In this document: positions 7,378 to 16,756 of the stretch, piece after piece
How positions within the stretch are numbered: the stretch's first letter is position 1
Layout: every line of letters starts with the position of its first letter
Assembly: GCA_002841375.1 (NCBI GenBank)
Contig: PGZO01000023.1
Location: forward strand, 1 to 64,000
Source of the DNA: Firmicutes bacterium HGW-Firmicutes-7
Lineage (GTDB): Bacteria > Bacillota > Clostridia > Lachnospirales > Vallitaleaceae
Direction of reading: 5' to 3'
DNA: 64,000 bases
Position numbers and translations under genes: made by a program
Notes under the pieces: model-generated
Database searches by the model: none
What the model saw: only the letters and a program-made list of their open reading frames with translations
What the model was told of the DNA's origin: nothing

Positions 7378-8238
7378 ATGTTAGTCAATATGAACGATAT
7401 CTTGCCAATGGCGAGAATAGAAAAACGAGCAGTAGCATTATTTAATGTAGTAAATCTAGAAATGGCAAGAGGAGTTATACGTGCGGCAGAAGAGGTACAG
7501 GCACCAGTGATCATTGGTGCAGCAGAAAGATTGTTAAATTACATTCCTTTAGAAAATTTAGCAGACTTATTATTGCCGATGGCTAAAAGAGCATCGATTC
7601 CAGTAGTTGTACATTTTGACCATTGTATCACAAAAGAGGAATGTATTAAGGCATTAGAACTGGGATTTACGTCTGTTATGTACGATTGTTCAACTGATTC
7701 ATATGAGATTAATGTAAAGAAAATGAAGGAAATGGCAATAATAGCTCATAAGTATGGGGCTTCAATAGAAGGAGAGCTTGGACATGTTTTAGGGGAAGAA
7801 GGGGCAATTACGGGTGTTGAGGCACAAATTGATATAAGTAAATACTATACAGAACCTAATATGGCTAAAGACTTTGTTGAGAGAACGGGTATAGATGCAT
7901 TGGCGATTGCTGTGGGCACAGCTCATGGAACATATAATTTCAAGCCAAAGATTGACTTTAATAGAATAGCCCAAATTAAAGAAAAAATAGAAACACCTTT
8001 GGTTCTGCATGGAGGTAGTGGGTTAAGTAAAAGTGATTTTATTACAGCTATTAGCAATGGCATTAGTAAAATTAATATTTTTACAGAGATCAATATTGCC
8101 GCTGCAAATGCCTTGAGAAGTGGATTGGGTCAAGGGATTTGCGGCATTACAGATGTAATAGAGGCAGAAACAGAAGCAGTTTATAAAGAATCGCTAAAAA
8201 TATTATCACTGTTTTGGAACGGAGAGCAGCATAGCTAA
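7378..8238 (+). CDS. Class II ketose-bisphosphate aldolase (FbaA/GatY family)
   Basis: A 286-residue zinc-dependent class II aldolase. The zinc and catalytic motifs are intact: VVVHFDHC with the catalytic Asp and zinc His, EGELGHVLG, AIAVGTAHGTY and LHGGSGL. The frame is open from 7291, but ATG 7378 follows GAAAGGAG at ideal spacing and begins the family's normal N-terminus. These enzymes cleave a phosphorylated ketose to dihydroxyacetone phosphate and an aldehyde. It precedes the racemase/TRAP/BKACE/kinase genes but is separated from them by a strong terminator, so it may form its own unit. The substrate is not known; fructose or tagatose bisphosphate are possibilities. Confidence 0.85.
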   Translation: MLVNMNDILPMARIEKRAVALFNVVNLEMARGVIRAAEEVQAPVIIGAAERLLNYIPLENLADLLLPMAKRASIPVVVHFDHCITKEECIKALELGFTSVMYDCSTDSYEINVKKMKEMAIIAHKYGASIEGELGHVLGEEGAITGVEAQIDISKYYTEPNMAKDFVERTGIDALAIAVGTAHGTYNFKPKIDFNRIAQIKEKIETPLVLHGGSGLSKSDFITAISNGISKINIFTEINIAAANALRSGLGQGICGITDVIEAETEAVYKESLKILSLFWNGEQHS

Positions 8239-8641
8239 TTAGGAAAAACGCTTGATTCTTAGCGCTTATTATGATGCGAACTGATCTTATATAATGGAGT
8301 TTAGTTTTTTGTCATCCATAAACAAAGAGGTGCTACAAAATGACGTTTGAGTCATGCGGTAGCACCTCTTTGTTTAGTAGATGTATAGTACAATTTAATT
8401 CACATCCTATATTATTTATTCGGATATATGAGGCTATATCATATGCTTAAATGAAATAAGTTATAGAACATCTTACCAGATCGTTCATGAGAGACAGTGG
8501 TGCAGATAGAAAACTGGTAATATTGCACAAAATAATTCGATAATTCTGCGCATAATTGATATATACTTTCAGGAAAATTGATAGTACAATACTTATATAA
8601 CCAACGTAGGACGTTATACAATGATTGGAGGAGGAAACGAA
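8239..8641. other. Intergenic region with one strong terminator
   Basis: Apart from the hairpin at 8321-8375 no gene or clear promoter is visible. The 3' half presumably contains the promoter of the racemase/TRAP operon, but I could not single out a convincing -35/-10 pair. Confidence 0.5.
8321..8375. terminator. Strong rho-independent terminator
   Basis: Arms AACAAAGAGGTGCTAC (8321-8336) and GTAGCACCTCTTTGTT (8359-8374) are a perfect 16-bp inverted repeat with a 22-base loop. The ends are A-rich and T-rich, so it could act in both directions, isolating the aldolase gene from the following operon. Confidence 0.75.
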
Positions 8642-9313
8642 ATGAAAGTAGCTTTGGTTTATACAAGCACAACCCCAGAATTGATTGAATTGGTAGAACA
8701 GGAGGTTGGCAAGGTACTACCAGCAGATGTGGAAGTAATGAGTTATCAAGATCCATCCATTCTTGCAGATGTAAGAACGGCAGGTTATGTTACTGCACCA
8801 GCAGCAGCAAGACTCGTCGGAATGTACATGACAGCAGTTTCAGACGGAGCAGATGCAATTTTAAATCTTTGTTCGTCAGTTGGTGAAGCAGCAGATGCGG
8901 TACAACCTGTGTCTAAGTATATAGGGATACCAATCATACGTGTCGATGAAGAAATGTGTCGTGAAGCGGTAAGAAAAGGAAGTAAAATAGCAGTTATGGC
9001 AACACTAGCTACAACTTTAGAACCTACAAAGAATACAATTCTTAGAGTTGCAAGAGAAATGGGAAAACAGGTAACTTTAATTGATACTTTAGTTGACGGC
9101 GCTTTTGGATTAGATCAGGAGCAATTTAAAGCTTTATTAGATAAAAGAGCTGGAGAAATTGCAGATCAATCAGATGTTATATTATTTGCACAGGGATCTA
9201 TGGCATATTGTGAAACGTTTATTGCGGATAAATACAATAAAACAGTTTTATCAAGCCCAAGGTTTGGTGCAGTTGCTTTAAGAAATGCATTATTAGCAAA
9301 CGGAGTGATGTGA
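8642..9313 (+). CDS. Aspartate/glutamate racemase-family protein
   Basis: A 223-residue cytoplasmic protein of the Asp/Glu/hydantoin racemase superfamily. The two regions carrying catalytic cysteines are visible: ILNLCSSVGEAADA and GSMAYCETFIA. Members racemise amino acids or act as decarboxylases or isomerases on small acids. ATG 8642 follows GGAGGAGG; an ATG at 8621 lies upstream of that site and is unlikely. It is the first gene of a run that continues with a TRAP transporter, a GntR regulator, a BKACE enzyme and a DUF1537 kinase, so it probably isomerises the imported acid or an intermediate. Substrate unknown. Confidence 0.75.
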   Translation: MKVALVYTSTTPELIELVEQEVGKVLPADVEVMSYQDPSILADVRTAGYVTAPAAARLVGMYMTAVSDGADAILNLCSSVGEAADAVQPVSKYIGIPIIRVDEEMCREAVRKGSKIAVMATLATTLEPTKNTILRVAREMGKQVTLIDTLVDGAFGLDQEQFKALLDKRAGEIADQSDVILFAQGSMAYCETFIADKYNKTVLSSPRFGAVALRNALLANGVM

Positions 9314-9391
9314 TACCTATTTTAACATTTTTGATTTTGTAATAACGAAATCATCGTATGTATAATTAAAAAACTATATGGAGGCATTATT

Positions 9392-10432
9392 ATGAAAAAG
9401 AAAATCTTATCAGTACTATTGGTAGCAGCAATATCAGTTTCAATGCTAGTTGGATGCGGGAACTCAGAAAAAAGCAACCCAGAAGGAGGCAATTCAGAAG
9501 GTACAGTTGATCCTCAGATTACTTTGAAATTTGGTTATTCAACAAGTCAAGAAGATCCTCGTGGGCTAGCCGCGGCACAATTTAAAGCAGAAGTTGAAGA
9601 GAAAACAAAGGGATCTGTAACTGTTGAACTTTACCCATCTGGTCAGTTAGGTGGAGATGCTGCTTTAATAGAAGCTATTGCACTTGATTCGGGTACAGTA
9701 GATATAACTGTTACTGATGCAAGTAATTTTGCAACTTATGAACCTAAAATGGGTATCTCAGCACTTCCTTTCCAGTTCTCTAATTTTGAAGATGCTTGGG
9801 CATTTATGGATAGTGACATACAGGCAGAGGCAGAAACATTACTAATTGATAATAATATGCGTGTTTTAGCACATTATGATAATGGATTCCGTTGTGTAAC
9901 AACATCTAAGGTTGCTGTTGAAACACCAGAAGATATGGCTAATATGTTGATTCGTACACCTGAAAATCCTGTTATCATGGCTACTATGACAGCGTTGGGT
10001 GCAAACCCTCAACCTTTGGCATTCTCTGAACTTTACATGGCTCTTCAGCAGGGGACCTATGATGCACAAGAGAATCCAATCCCAGTTATTTATAACAACA
10101 ATTTATTTGAAGTTCAGAAATATTTATCCATTACAAACCACATTTATTCTGGAATGTGTTTTACCATTTCTGAGAGTATATTTAATAAAATGAGTTCATC
10201 ACAGCAGGAAATTGTAACAGCAGCTGCGATTTCTTCACAAGATTTTAATCGTACGACTAATAAACAGCAAACAGAAGAATTACTTGCAAAGTTAGAAGAA
10301 GCAGGAATGACTATTATTGAACCAGATTTAGCACCATTTGTTGAAGCAACTACTATTGTTGCAGAAGATTTAAAAGCTACGTATGGAGATTTACTTGATA
10401 AATTAAATCAATGGCAGGAAGATCGTAAGTAA
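9392..10432 (+). CDS. dctP: TRAP transporter substrate-binding lipoprotein (DctP family)
   Basis: A 346-residue lipoprotein with a signal peptide and lipobox LVGC (Cys22), followed by a Ser/Gly/Glu-rich linker and a DctP domain (LKFGYSTSQEDPRGLAAAQF..., and the mid-protein GFRCVTTSK and NPLAFSELYMALQQGTYDAQENP segments). It captures an organic acid outside the membrane and delivers it to the DctQ/DctM pair encoded next, driven by an ion gradient. The conserved arginine that usually binds the substrate carboxylate lies in MLIRTPENP. The substrate is not known; the enzymes alongside suggest a hydroxy or keto acid. Confidence 0.9.
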   Translation: MKKKILSVLLVAAISVSMLVGCGNSEKSNPEGGNSEGTVDPQITLKFGYSTSQEDPRGLAAAQFKAEVEEKTKGSVTVELYPSGQLGGDAALIEAIALDSGTVDITVTDASNFATYEPKMGISALPFQFSNFEDAWAFMDSDIQAEAETLLIDNNMRVLAHYDNGFRCVTTSKVAVETPEDMANMLIRTPENPVIMATMTALGANPQPLAFSELYMALQQGTYDAQENPIPVIYNNNLFEVQKYLSITNHIYSGMCFTISESIFNKMSSSQQEIVTAAAISSQDFNRTTNKQQTEELLAKLEEAGMTIIEPDLAPFVEATTIVAEDLKATYGDLLDKLNQWQEDRK

Positions 10433-10520
10433 GGATATGATATTCCTATGGGCGCAAATGCCCATAGGGGTTTCAAATTTATGATATGCAAAATAATTTA
10501 GCAGTTGCGGAGGTAGAGAA

Positions 10521-11015
10521 ATGAAAAAGCTACAAGGGTGGATAGATAAAGCTTCGGTTTCTATTTCAGTCATTCTACTAGCGATCATGATGCTTATTTT
10601 AGTACTTAATATTATATTAAGATATACGCCTGGTGTTGGCGGTGTTAAATGGTATATGGAGAGTACACAGTATCTGAATGTCTGGTCAATGTTTGTGGTA
10701 GGGATCTCTATTTGCGCTAGGAAAGATCATTTAAATGTTAATCTGCTTCAAGGTTTGGTAAAAGGAATTGGTCAAAATATTTTGAAATGTCTTGTTGCAT
10801 TCTTTACAGTATTGTTTTACATTGGCTTGGCATATGCTACCTTTATACTTGCTAGTAAATCGGGACAGGATATTTCCACGATGCCAATGTTTAAGATGTC
10901 AATGATATACTGGTTCATACCTATTGTTACAATTTTATCTGCTGCTTCAACAATAATAGCATTAGCAATAGATTTGACAGACAAAAATCAGGTTGAAGGA
11001 GGAGATAAGGCATGA
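10521..11015 (+). CDS. dctQ: TRAP transporter small permease (DctQ family)
   Basis: A 164-residue protein with four predicted membrane helices (about residues 15-33, 50-66, 86-108 and 128-150), the standard DctQ topology. The segment GVGGVKWYMESTQYLNVWSMF matches the family region after helix 1. It pairs with DctM to form the membrane part of the TRAP transporter. The ATG follows GCGGAGG, and its stop overlaps the DctM start (ATGA), which indicates translational coupling. Confidence 0.88.
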   Translation: MKKLQGWIDKASVSISVILLAIMMLILVLNIILRYTPGVGGVKWYMESTQYLNVWSMFVVGISICARKDHLNVNLLQGLVKGIGQNILKCLVAFFTVLFYIGLAYATFILASKSGQDISTMPMFKMSMIYWFIPIVTILSAASTIIALAIDLTDKNQVEGGDKA

Positions 11016-12286
11016 TCGTATTCTTACTTGCTTCATTTTTTATATTATTAGCACTGGGCGTTCCAGTTGCAATGTCATTAGGCCTTGCATCTATGGGTGG
11101 TATTTTGTTCTTAGATGGTGGTAATATGGTTTCAGTAGGACAGCGTGTTTTTGAAGGTATGAACTCTTTTGCATTGCTTGCGATACCACTTTTTACATTT
11201 GCAGGATTTACAATGAGTAAGGGCGGCATATCATCTAGACTTATGAATTTTTGTTATTTGTTAGTAGGACGTTTTACAGGTGGACTGGCTCATGTGAATG
11301 TATTGTCCAGTATGGTTTTCGCGGGTATATCTGGTTCAGCTGTAGCGGATACAGCAGGTGTTAGTGGAATGGTGATGCCTGAGATGGTTAGGAAAGGATA
11401 TAGTAAAAAATTAACCGTTGCTGTTACCTCAGTTTCATCAACAATTGGCATTGTAATTCCTCCGAGTATTCCAATGGTAGTGATTGCCGGTATCTTAAGT
11501 ATATCTACTGGTAAGCTATTCCTAGGTGGTATTATACCTGGTATTTTACTTGGTATAGGTCAAATGGTTGTATCTTATTTCCTAGCTAAAAAGGAAGGTG
11601 TTCCCAAAGAAGAAGGTAAATTTGATATCTGGGCAATCCTTAAGTCATCTTGGAGTTCTATGCCTGCTCTGATTATGCCATTCATTATTATTGGTACGAT
11701 TATTACGGGCATTGTATCTCCAACAGAAGCTGGTGCAATCGCGGTTGTATATGGTCTAGTTGCAGGTGGACTTATTTACAAAGAACTAAAATGGGTAGAT
11801 ATTAAATATTGTTTCGTGGAAACAGCAAGGACAAGTGGCAAAATATTTATTGTAATTGGTGCAGCTAAGTTATTTACTGTAATGCTTACAACTGCAGGCT
11901 TTGACAAGTGGCTAACAAAGACGATGCTCGGATTTTCAACGAATCCAACGGTAATCTTAATTATGATTTTATTAATTTTCTTTGTGGTTACAATGTTTAT
12001 GGAATCCATTGCAACACTAACATTGTTTATGCCTGTAATCTATCCAATTGCAATAGCTGTGGGTATTGATCCTGTTGTATTATCAGTATTAATCACGATT
12101 GTTATTGGTATAGGTTTAGTAACTCCGCCGGTTGGTATGTGCATTTACGTTGCTTGTGATTTAATGAATATGAGAGTTGGACAGGTCATGAAGACAATGG
12201 TTCCGTATTTGCTTGTATCATTATTAGTAATCGTATTATTGATCACCTTCCCGCAACTGATTTTATGGCCAGGAAGTTTTCTTTAG
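11012..12286 (+). CDS. dctM: TRAP transporter large permease (DctM family)
   Basis: A 424-residue, very hydrophobic protein with about 12 membrane segments. Family motifs include GVPVAMSLGLAS near residue 18, PLFTFAGFTMSKGG, FAGISGSAVADTAG and SPTEAGAIAV. DctM forms the translocation pathway with ion coupling. It starts four bases inside the dctQ stop codon, so the P-Q-M order is that of a classical TRAP operon. No frameshift is seen. Confidence 0.92.
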   Translation: MIVFLLASFFILLALGVPVAMSLGLASMGGILFLDGGNMVSVGQRVFEGMNSFALLAIPLFTFAGFTMSKGGISSRLMNFCYLLVGRFTGGLAHVNVLSSMVFAGISGSAVADTAGVSGMVMPEMVRKGYSKKLTVAVTSVSSTIGIVIPPSIPMVVIAGILSISTGKLFLGGIIPGILLGIGQMVVSYFLAKKEGVPKEEGKFDIWAILKSSWSSMPALIMPFIIIGTIITGIVSPTEAGAIAVVYGLVAGGLIYKELKWVDIKYCFVETARTSGKIFIVIGAAKLFTVMLTTAGFDKWLTKTMLGFSTNPTVILIMILLIFFVVTMFMESIATLTLFMPVIYPIAIAVGIDPVVLSVLITIVIGIGLVTPPVGMCIYVACDLMNMRVGQVMKTMVPYLLVSLLVIVLLITFPQLILWPGSFL

Positions 12287-12426
12287 ACAATAAATTATAG
12301 TTATACTATCTAGCGTTGTATATATTATTTATGATATGATAACAGGTAAGCGTATTGGCATTTATTCCTGTTTAGGGTCATAGGGAAGAATGATATACAA
12401 TCTGTAAGAAACGAGGGAGCATAGAT

Positions 12427-13149
12427 ATGAACCAAAAGAGTTATTTAAATGAATCTTTAGGTGGAAAGTCCATTGTTGACAAAATTGTTGATAGTATTAC
12501 AAATGCAATCATCAATGGTGAGTTAAAACCAGGCGATAAAATCCCTACAGAGACAGAATTATGTGAATCTATGGGAGTAGGAAGGAATTCAGTACGTGAA
12601 GCTATTAAGATATTGGATGCATATGGAGTCTTACATATCAAACGTGCAGAAGGTACCTTTGTAAATAAGGAATATAATAGTAAAATGTTGTATCCGATTT
12701 TATACGGCATCATTTTGCAGCAGGATTCTGCTAATCAGATTATTGAACTTCGTAAGGTAATAGATATTGGCATTCTTCAAATTGTTATCAGTAAACTTAC
12801 AAAGGAAAAATTAAAACCAATTGTGAATGCATTGAAAGAGCTAGAAAATGAAATTTATAGTCCAGAAGCTACTGCGAGGAAAATTTTTGAAGCTGATGTG
12901 AAGTTCCATTCGGAAATTGTCTTTGTAACAGAAAATGTAATGCTAGAAAGCATAGGCTATTATGTTGACAAAATTACTAGGCAGTCAAGAATGCATGCAA
13001 TTGATCAGATACTAGAGTTAAAAGCTGAAGATAAATTTCTGGAACTGCATAAAAACCTAGTAAAGCTTCTAGTAGACAAGGAAGCTAAATCAGTTTCAAA
13101 TATTGTAGAAGATCATTATCAGTTTTGGCAGAAAGAAGCAGATGAATGA
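12427..13149 (+). CDS. GntR-family regulator, FadR subfamily (FCD domain)
   Basis: A 240-residue regulator with an N-terminal winged helix (GDKIPTETELCESMGVGRNSVREAIKIL, residues about 37-65, then GTFV) and an all-helical FCD ligand-binding domain with the metal-site type residues in ADVKFHSEIV. FadR-subfamily proteins usually repress catabolic operons and respond to an organic-acid ligand. It lies between the TRAP genes and the BKACE gene on the same strand, so it probably controls this cluster. I did not find a repeated operator. The ATG follows GAGGGAG. Confidence 0.85.
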   Translation: MNQKSYLNESLGGKSIVDKIVDSITNAIINGELKPGDKIPTETELCESMGVGRNSVREAIKILDAYGVLHIKRAEGTFVNKEYNSKMLYPILYGIILQQDSANQIIELRKVIDIGILQIVISKLTKEKLKPIVNALKELENEIYSPEATARKIFEADVKFHSEIVFVTENVMLESIGYYVDKITRQSRMHAIDQILELKAEDKFLELHKNLVKLLVDKEAKSVSNIVEDHYQFWQKEADE

Positions 13150-13222
13150 TTAGTGTGCAGGACACGAACCATTGATTTTGATTGCACAAGTTTTATATGA
13201 ATAAAGGAATGGTGGTAAATAT

Positions 13223-14017
13223 ATGAATAAAGTATTGATCTCTGTGGCACCAGTTTCAGCTACAGATAAAATCATTGATCCTGTTAAAATAGCTAAAGAT
13301 GTTATTGCATGTTCAAAAGCCGGGGCAGCAATGGTTCATTTACATGTACGTGATTTTGAGGGGAACTTGACTAGCGACATGACTGTACTAGAGGAAACAC
13401 TTCGTTTGATTCGTAAGGAATCTGATATTATTATCGAAGTATCAACAGGAGGAATATCGAATCTAACCATTCAGGAGCGTTGTGCACCTTTATATAGTGA
13501 TTTGGTTGAGGCATGTTCCTTAAATGTAGGCTCTACGAATCTTGGAAAGGCTGTTTACTGTAATCCAATTGATGAAGTAGAATATTGCGTTCAGAAATTA
13601 TTGAAAATGAAGAAAACGCCCGAAGTTGAAGTTTTTGAAATTGGACATATTTATGCTATGAAGGAGTTAATGGCTAAGTATACCTTCTGTGATCCAGTAC
13701 TATTCTCTATTGTATTAGGTCATAAGGGAGAAGCGCCTGCAACACCAGAAGCACTAACTGCGATGATTAGTATGATACCGAAGGAAACACTTTGGGGAAT
13801 TACACACGCAAATAGAACAGATTTTTCCATCGTTGCAGCAGCGCTAGGATTAGGAGCAAGCACGGTAAGAATAGGTTTTGAAGACAGTAAATATCTAGAT
13901 GCAGACACAGTAGTAGATACCAACTTGCCACTCGTTCAGAAAACAGTGAGACTCCTTAGAGCGATGGACAAAGAACCATTGACACCCAAGGAAGCAAGAA
14001 AAGTATTCCATATATAA
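13223..14017 (+). CDS. BKACE family enzyme (DUF849, beta-keto acid cleavage)
   Basis: A 264-residue TIM-barrel protein of the DUF849/BKACE family, whose founding member Kce cleaves 3-keto-5-aminohexanoate with acetyl-CoA. Features visible are the zinc-binding HLHVRD (H-x-H), the SLNVGS segment, the EVEVFEIGHI strand and the WGITHANR and TVRIGFEDS motifs near the C-terminus. BKACE enzymes condense a beta-keto acid with acetyl-CoA to give acetoacetate and a new CoA ester. The gene is slightly shorter than Kce (about 276 residues). Downstream, a DUF1537 kinase starts 16 bases away, an uncommon pairing. Confidence 0.82.
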   Translation: MNKVLISVAPVSATDKIIDPVKIAKDVIACSKAGAAMVHLHVRDFEGNLTSDMTVLEETLRLIRKESDIIIEVSTGGISNLTIQERCAPLYSDLVEACSLNVGSTNLGKAVYCNPIDEVEYCVQKLLKMKKTPEVEVFEIGHIYAMKELMAKYTFCDPVLFSIVLGHKGEAPATPEALTAMISMIPKETLWGITHANRTDFSIVAAALGLGASTVRIGFEDSKYLDADTVVDTNLPLVQKTVRLLRAMDKEPLTPKEARKVFHI

Positions 14018-14033
14018 ATGGTAGGTGAAAAAA

Positions 14034-15464
14034 ATGGATAAGGAAACACTTGACATTGATATTCTTAAAAAATATCCCACAATAGAGATAGAGATGGTAG
14101 AAAAGCTCTTAAATCAGGAGATAAAGAAAAACAATGATAAAATTGTGGTATTAGATGATGATCCCACAGGAGTTCAAACCGTACACGATATCTCAGTATA
14201 TACCGATTGGTCCTATGAGAGTATACGAAGTGGATTTGCAGAAAAGAAAAAAATGTTTTATATCCTGACCAATTCAAGAGGATTTTCAATTGAACAAACC
14301 ATTAAGGTACATCATGAGATAGGTCAAAGAATTGCTGAGGTAGCCAAGGAAGTGAATAAAGGCTATTTGATTGTGAGCCGTGGAGATTCTACTTTGAGAG
14401 GGCATTATCCACTTGAAACGGAAATTCTTAGAAATGAAATCGAGAAATTCTCACATCATAAGGTTGATGGTGAGATTCTATGCCCTTTTTTTAAAGAGGG
14501 AGGAAGATATACTATAGACAATATACACTACGTTAAATATAATCAAAAACTGATACCCGCAGGAGAAACAGAATTTGCGAAAGATAAAACCTTTGGTTAT
14601 AAATGCTCGAATTTATGTGCGTATATAGAAGAAAAGACCAATGGAGCATATGCTCAAGAAGATGTGGTTACGATTTCATTAGAAGAGTTACGAGGTGTTA
14701 AACTTCAGGACATTACAGAAAAATTACTGGCTGTTCAAAATTTTGGGAAAGTTGTGGTAAACGCCATAGATTCCTCTGATTTAAAGGTGTTTTGTATTGC
14801 ATTATACCGTGCTATTGCAAAAGGAAAGCGGTTTTTGTTCCGTACGGCAGCAGGTTTCGTCAAGGAACTGGGCGGTATTACCGATAAGCCTTTGCTCACT
14901 AGATCAGAGATGATTGTAATGAATGTAAATACAGGCGGAATTATTGTAGTTGGGTCCCATACATTAAAAACTACAAGCCAGTTGGAAGCCCTAAAGACAG
15001 TTGACGGAATAGAATTCATTGAGTTTAATTCGGATCTTGTTCTAGAGGAAGGTCGTTTGGAAGAGGAAATAAACTCTGTGATTTCGAAAGAGGAGAATTT
15101 TCTGAGAGAGGGAATAACAGTTGTTGTTTATACCAAAAGAAAGTTATTGGCTTTTGAACAGGATACAAAAGAGGATGCACTTCTTCGATCAGTAAAAATA
15201 TCCGAAGCAGTACAGTCGTTGGTTGGTAGACTAACTGTTATCCCTGCCTTTGTTATTGCAAAAGGAGGTATTACCTCTAGTGATATTGGAACGAAGGCAT
15301 TACATGTAATAAAAGCGAATGTACTTGGTCAAATAATGCCAGGAATCCCAGTATGGCAGACTGGAGAGGAAAGTAAGTTTCCTCAAATTCCATATATAAT
15401 ATTCCCAGGAAATGTGGGAGATGAGACGACACTAAAGGAAGCAGTAGAGGTTCTTATTGGATAA
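14034..15464 (+). CDS. Four-carbon acid sugar kinase family protein (DUF1537)
   Basis: A 476-residue member of the DUF1537 kinase family (OtnK, DtnK, LtnK type), which phosphorylates threonate, erythronate or 3-oxo-tetronates with ATP. N-terminal domain motifs: VLDDDPTGVQTVHD (near residue 40) and SRGDSTLRGHYP (near residue 115). The C-terminal nucleotide-binding domain has NTGGIIVVGSHTLKTT, FVIAKGGITSSDI and FPGNVGD. Full length for the family. The frame opens at GTG 14025, but TAGGTG there is a ribosome site for ATG 14034. It is the last gene before a terminator, so the racemase-to-kinase run is probably one transcription unit. Confidence 0.87.
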   Translation: MDKETLDIDILKKYPTIEIEMVEKLLNQEIKKNNDKIVVLDDDPTGVQTVHDISVYTDWSYESIRSGFAEKKKMFYILTNSRGFSIEQTIKVHHEIGQRIAEVAKEVNKGYLIVSRGDSTLRGHYPLETEILRNEIEKFSHHKVDGEILCPFFKEGGRYTIDNIHYVKYNQKLIPAGETEFAKDKTFGYKCSNLCAYIEEKTNGAYAQEDVVTISLEELRGVKLQDITEKLLAVQNFGKVVVNAIDSSDLKVFCIALYRAIAKGKRFLFRTAAGFVKELGGITDKPLLTRSEMIVMNVNTGGIIVVGSHTLKTTSQLEALKTVDGIEFIEFNSDLVLEEGRLEEEINSVISKEENFLREGITVVVYTKRKLLAFEQDTKEDALLRSVKISEAVQSLVGRLTVIPAFVIAKGGITSSDIGTKALHVIKANVLGQIMPGIPVWQTGEESKFPQIPYIIFPGNVGDETTLKEAVEVLIG

Positions 15465-15587
15465 TCATTAGTAAAGAAAAGAAATCATGATGATATGCAT
15501 TTGCTGATTGATTTCTTGATTGAAGGATAGGTTGAAGGATTAAGTACTGTGCAGTGCGAACGAGCTATAGCTATTATTAAAATGATA

Positions 15588-15625
15588 AAAGATCGTAGAC
15601 TTCATGAAAAGTTTACGATCTTTTT
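15588..15625. terminator. Terminator between the kinase and the convergent AraC gene
   Basis: AAAGATCGTA (15588-15597) pairs with TACGATCTTT (15614-15623), with extra pairing inside, followed by TT. The left side is A-rich, so it likely serves both converging transcripts. Confidence 0.75.
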
Positions 15626-15648
15626 GCTATCTATGACTGTACTGGGAG

Positions 15649-16500
15649 TTACTTCGGCATATTTCTGAATTTCATTGGTGATATTTCTACACGAGAAGTA
15701 AAAGCGTTTATAAAGCTAGAACTTGAACTATATCCGAGTGATTCAGCTATCTCTGAGACTGAACTCTGTGTTGTTTTTAACATAGTTTTTGCAATGTTTA
15801 TTTTTGTTAGTGCTATGTACTCAATTGGGGATATGCCAGTCTCTTTTTTAAACAAGTGTGAAAAGTAATAGATACTTAAACTGGCTTGGTCTGCTAGATC
15901 TTTTAAAGTTAAGGATTTACTAATATTGTTGCGGATGTAGTATATAGAGTTTGAAATGATACTTGAGTTTGGAGAAGACGGTGTAGCGAGTATTTCGTTT
16001 ATGGCCTGAGTTAGGCATAAGCAATTATATACGATACAAGAAAGCTCAATATCATTTATGGTTTGCTCATAGTACAGTTTGGTTATTAATTCATAGAGTA
16101 TTTGAGATATTGCCTGATTCGTCTCCAACTGAAATAAAGCACCGCCGTTTTGAGATATGAGATGATTTGTGATCCTGACCGAATCACTACCACCAAAATG
16201 AAGAAACAAAAAATTACAACTCGGATCTGAATAATAGGTATGTGGCTTGTGGCAATCTATTAGTAAGATGTCACCCTTTCTTCCGGTGTATTGTTTGTTT
16301 TCATAATCCAAATGAAGTTGTCCATCGAGGATACAAATCAATAAAGGTTCGGTATTACCTTTTCTTTTGATTTTATAGCCATATTGACAGTGGAAATGTC
16401 CGCAAACCAATAAATAATAATAGTATTTTTCAAATATAGTAGAAGGTGTAAAGAAAAAATAGTGAGAATTTGGAAGGACACCCGTTTCAGTGCAAATCAT
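15649..16500 (-). CDS. AraC-family transcriptional regulator
   Basis: A 283-residue regulator with an N-terminal cupin-type sugar-sensing domain (LHLDYENKQYTGRKGDILLID, then HKPHTYYSD) and a C-terminal double helix-turn-helix: SLTLKDLADQASLSIYYFSH followed by EYIALTKINIAKTMLKTTQ and SVSEIAESLGYSSSSSFINAF. It is transcribed away from the sugar transporter operon that begins at 16757, with 256 bp between the start codons, so it very probably activates that operon in response to its sugar. The ATG at 16500 follows an AGGAGC site. Confidence 0.88.
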   Translation of the reverse strand: MICTETGVLPNSHYFFFTPSTIFEKYYYYLLVCGHFHCQYGYKIKRKGNTEPLLICILDGQLHLDYENKQYTGRKGDILLIDCHKPHTYYSDPSCNFLFLHFGGSDSVRITNHLISQNGGALFQLETNQAISQILYELITKLYYEQTINDIELSCIVYNCLCLTQAINEILATPSSPNSSIISNSIYYIRNNISKSLTLKDLADQASLSIYYFSHLFKKETGISPIEYIALTKINIAKTMLKTTQSSVSEIAESLGYSSSSSFINAFTSRVEISPMKFRNMPK

Positions 16501-16756
16501 AATATGCTCCTTTGTGTTATCGGTTTTATATTTATAGTATAAGTAAAACGAGACAAAAAAGCAAGATGAATAAATTAGTTAGCAACTTGGAGTAATGACT
16601 AGTAATTGGAGAAGTGATATAATTTCAACATGAAACAACAAAGATACGTTAAGCAAATGTACATAATTACCATATAATAATGTAAAAGGTAATTATTAAA
16701 GTGTGGATGTATCGCAATATCAAGAGAATTTTAACTGATGCTAAAAGGAGAAAAAA

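Noticed and set aside
15649-15720. GTAAAAGCGTTTATAA, similar to a catabolite-response element
   Set aside because: It lies inside the coding end of the AraC gene, away from any promoter, so it is probably coincidental.
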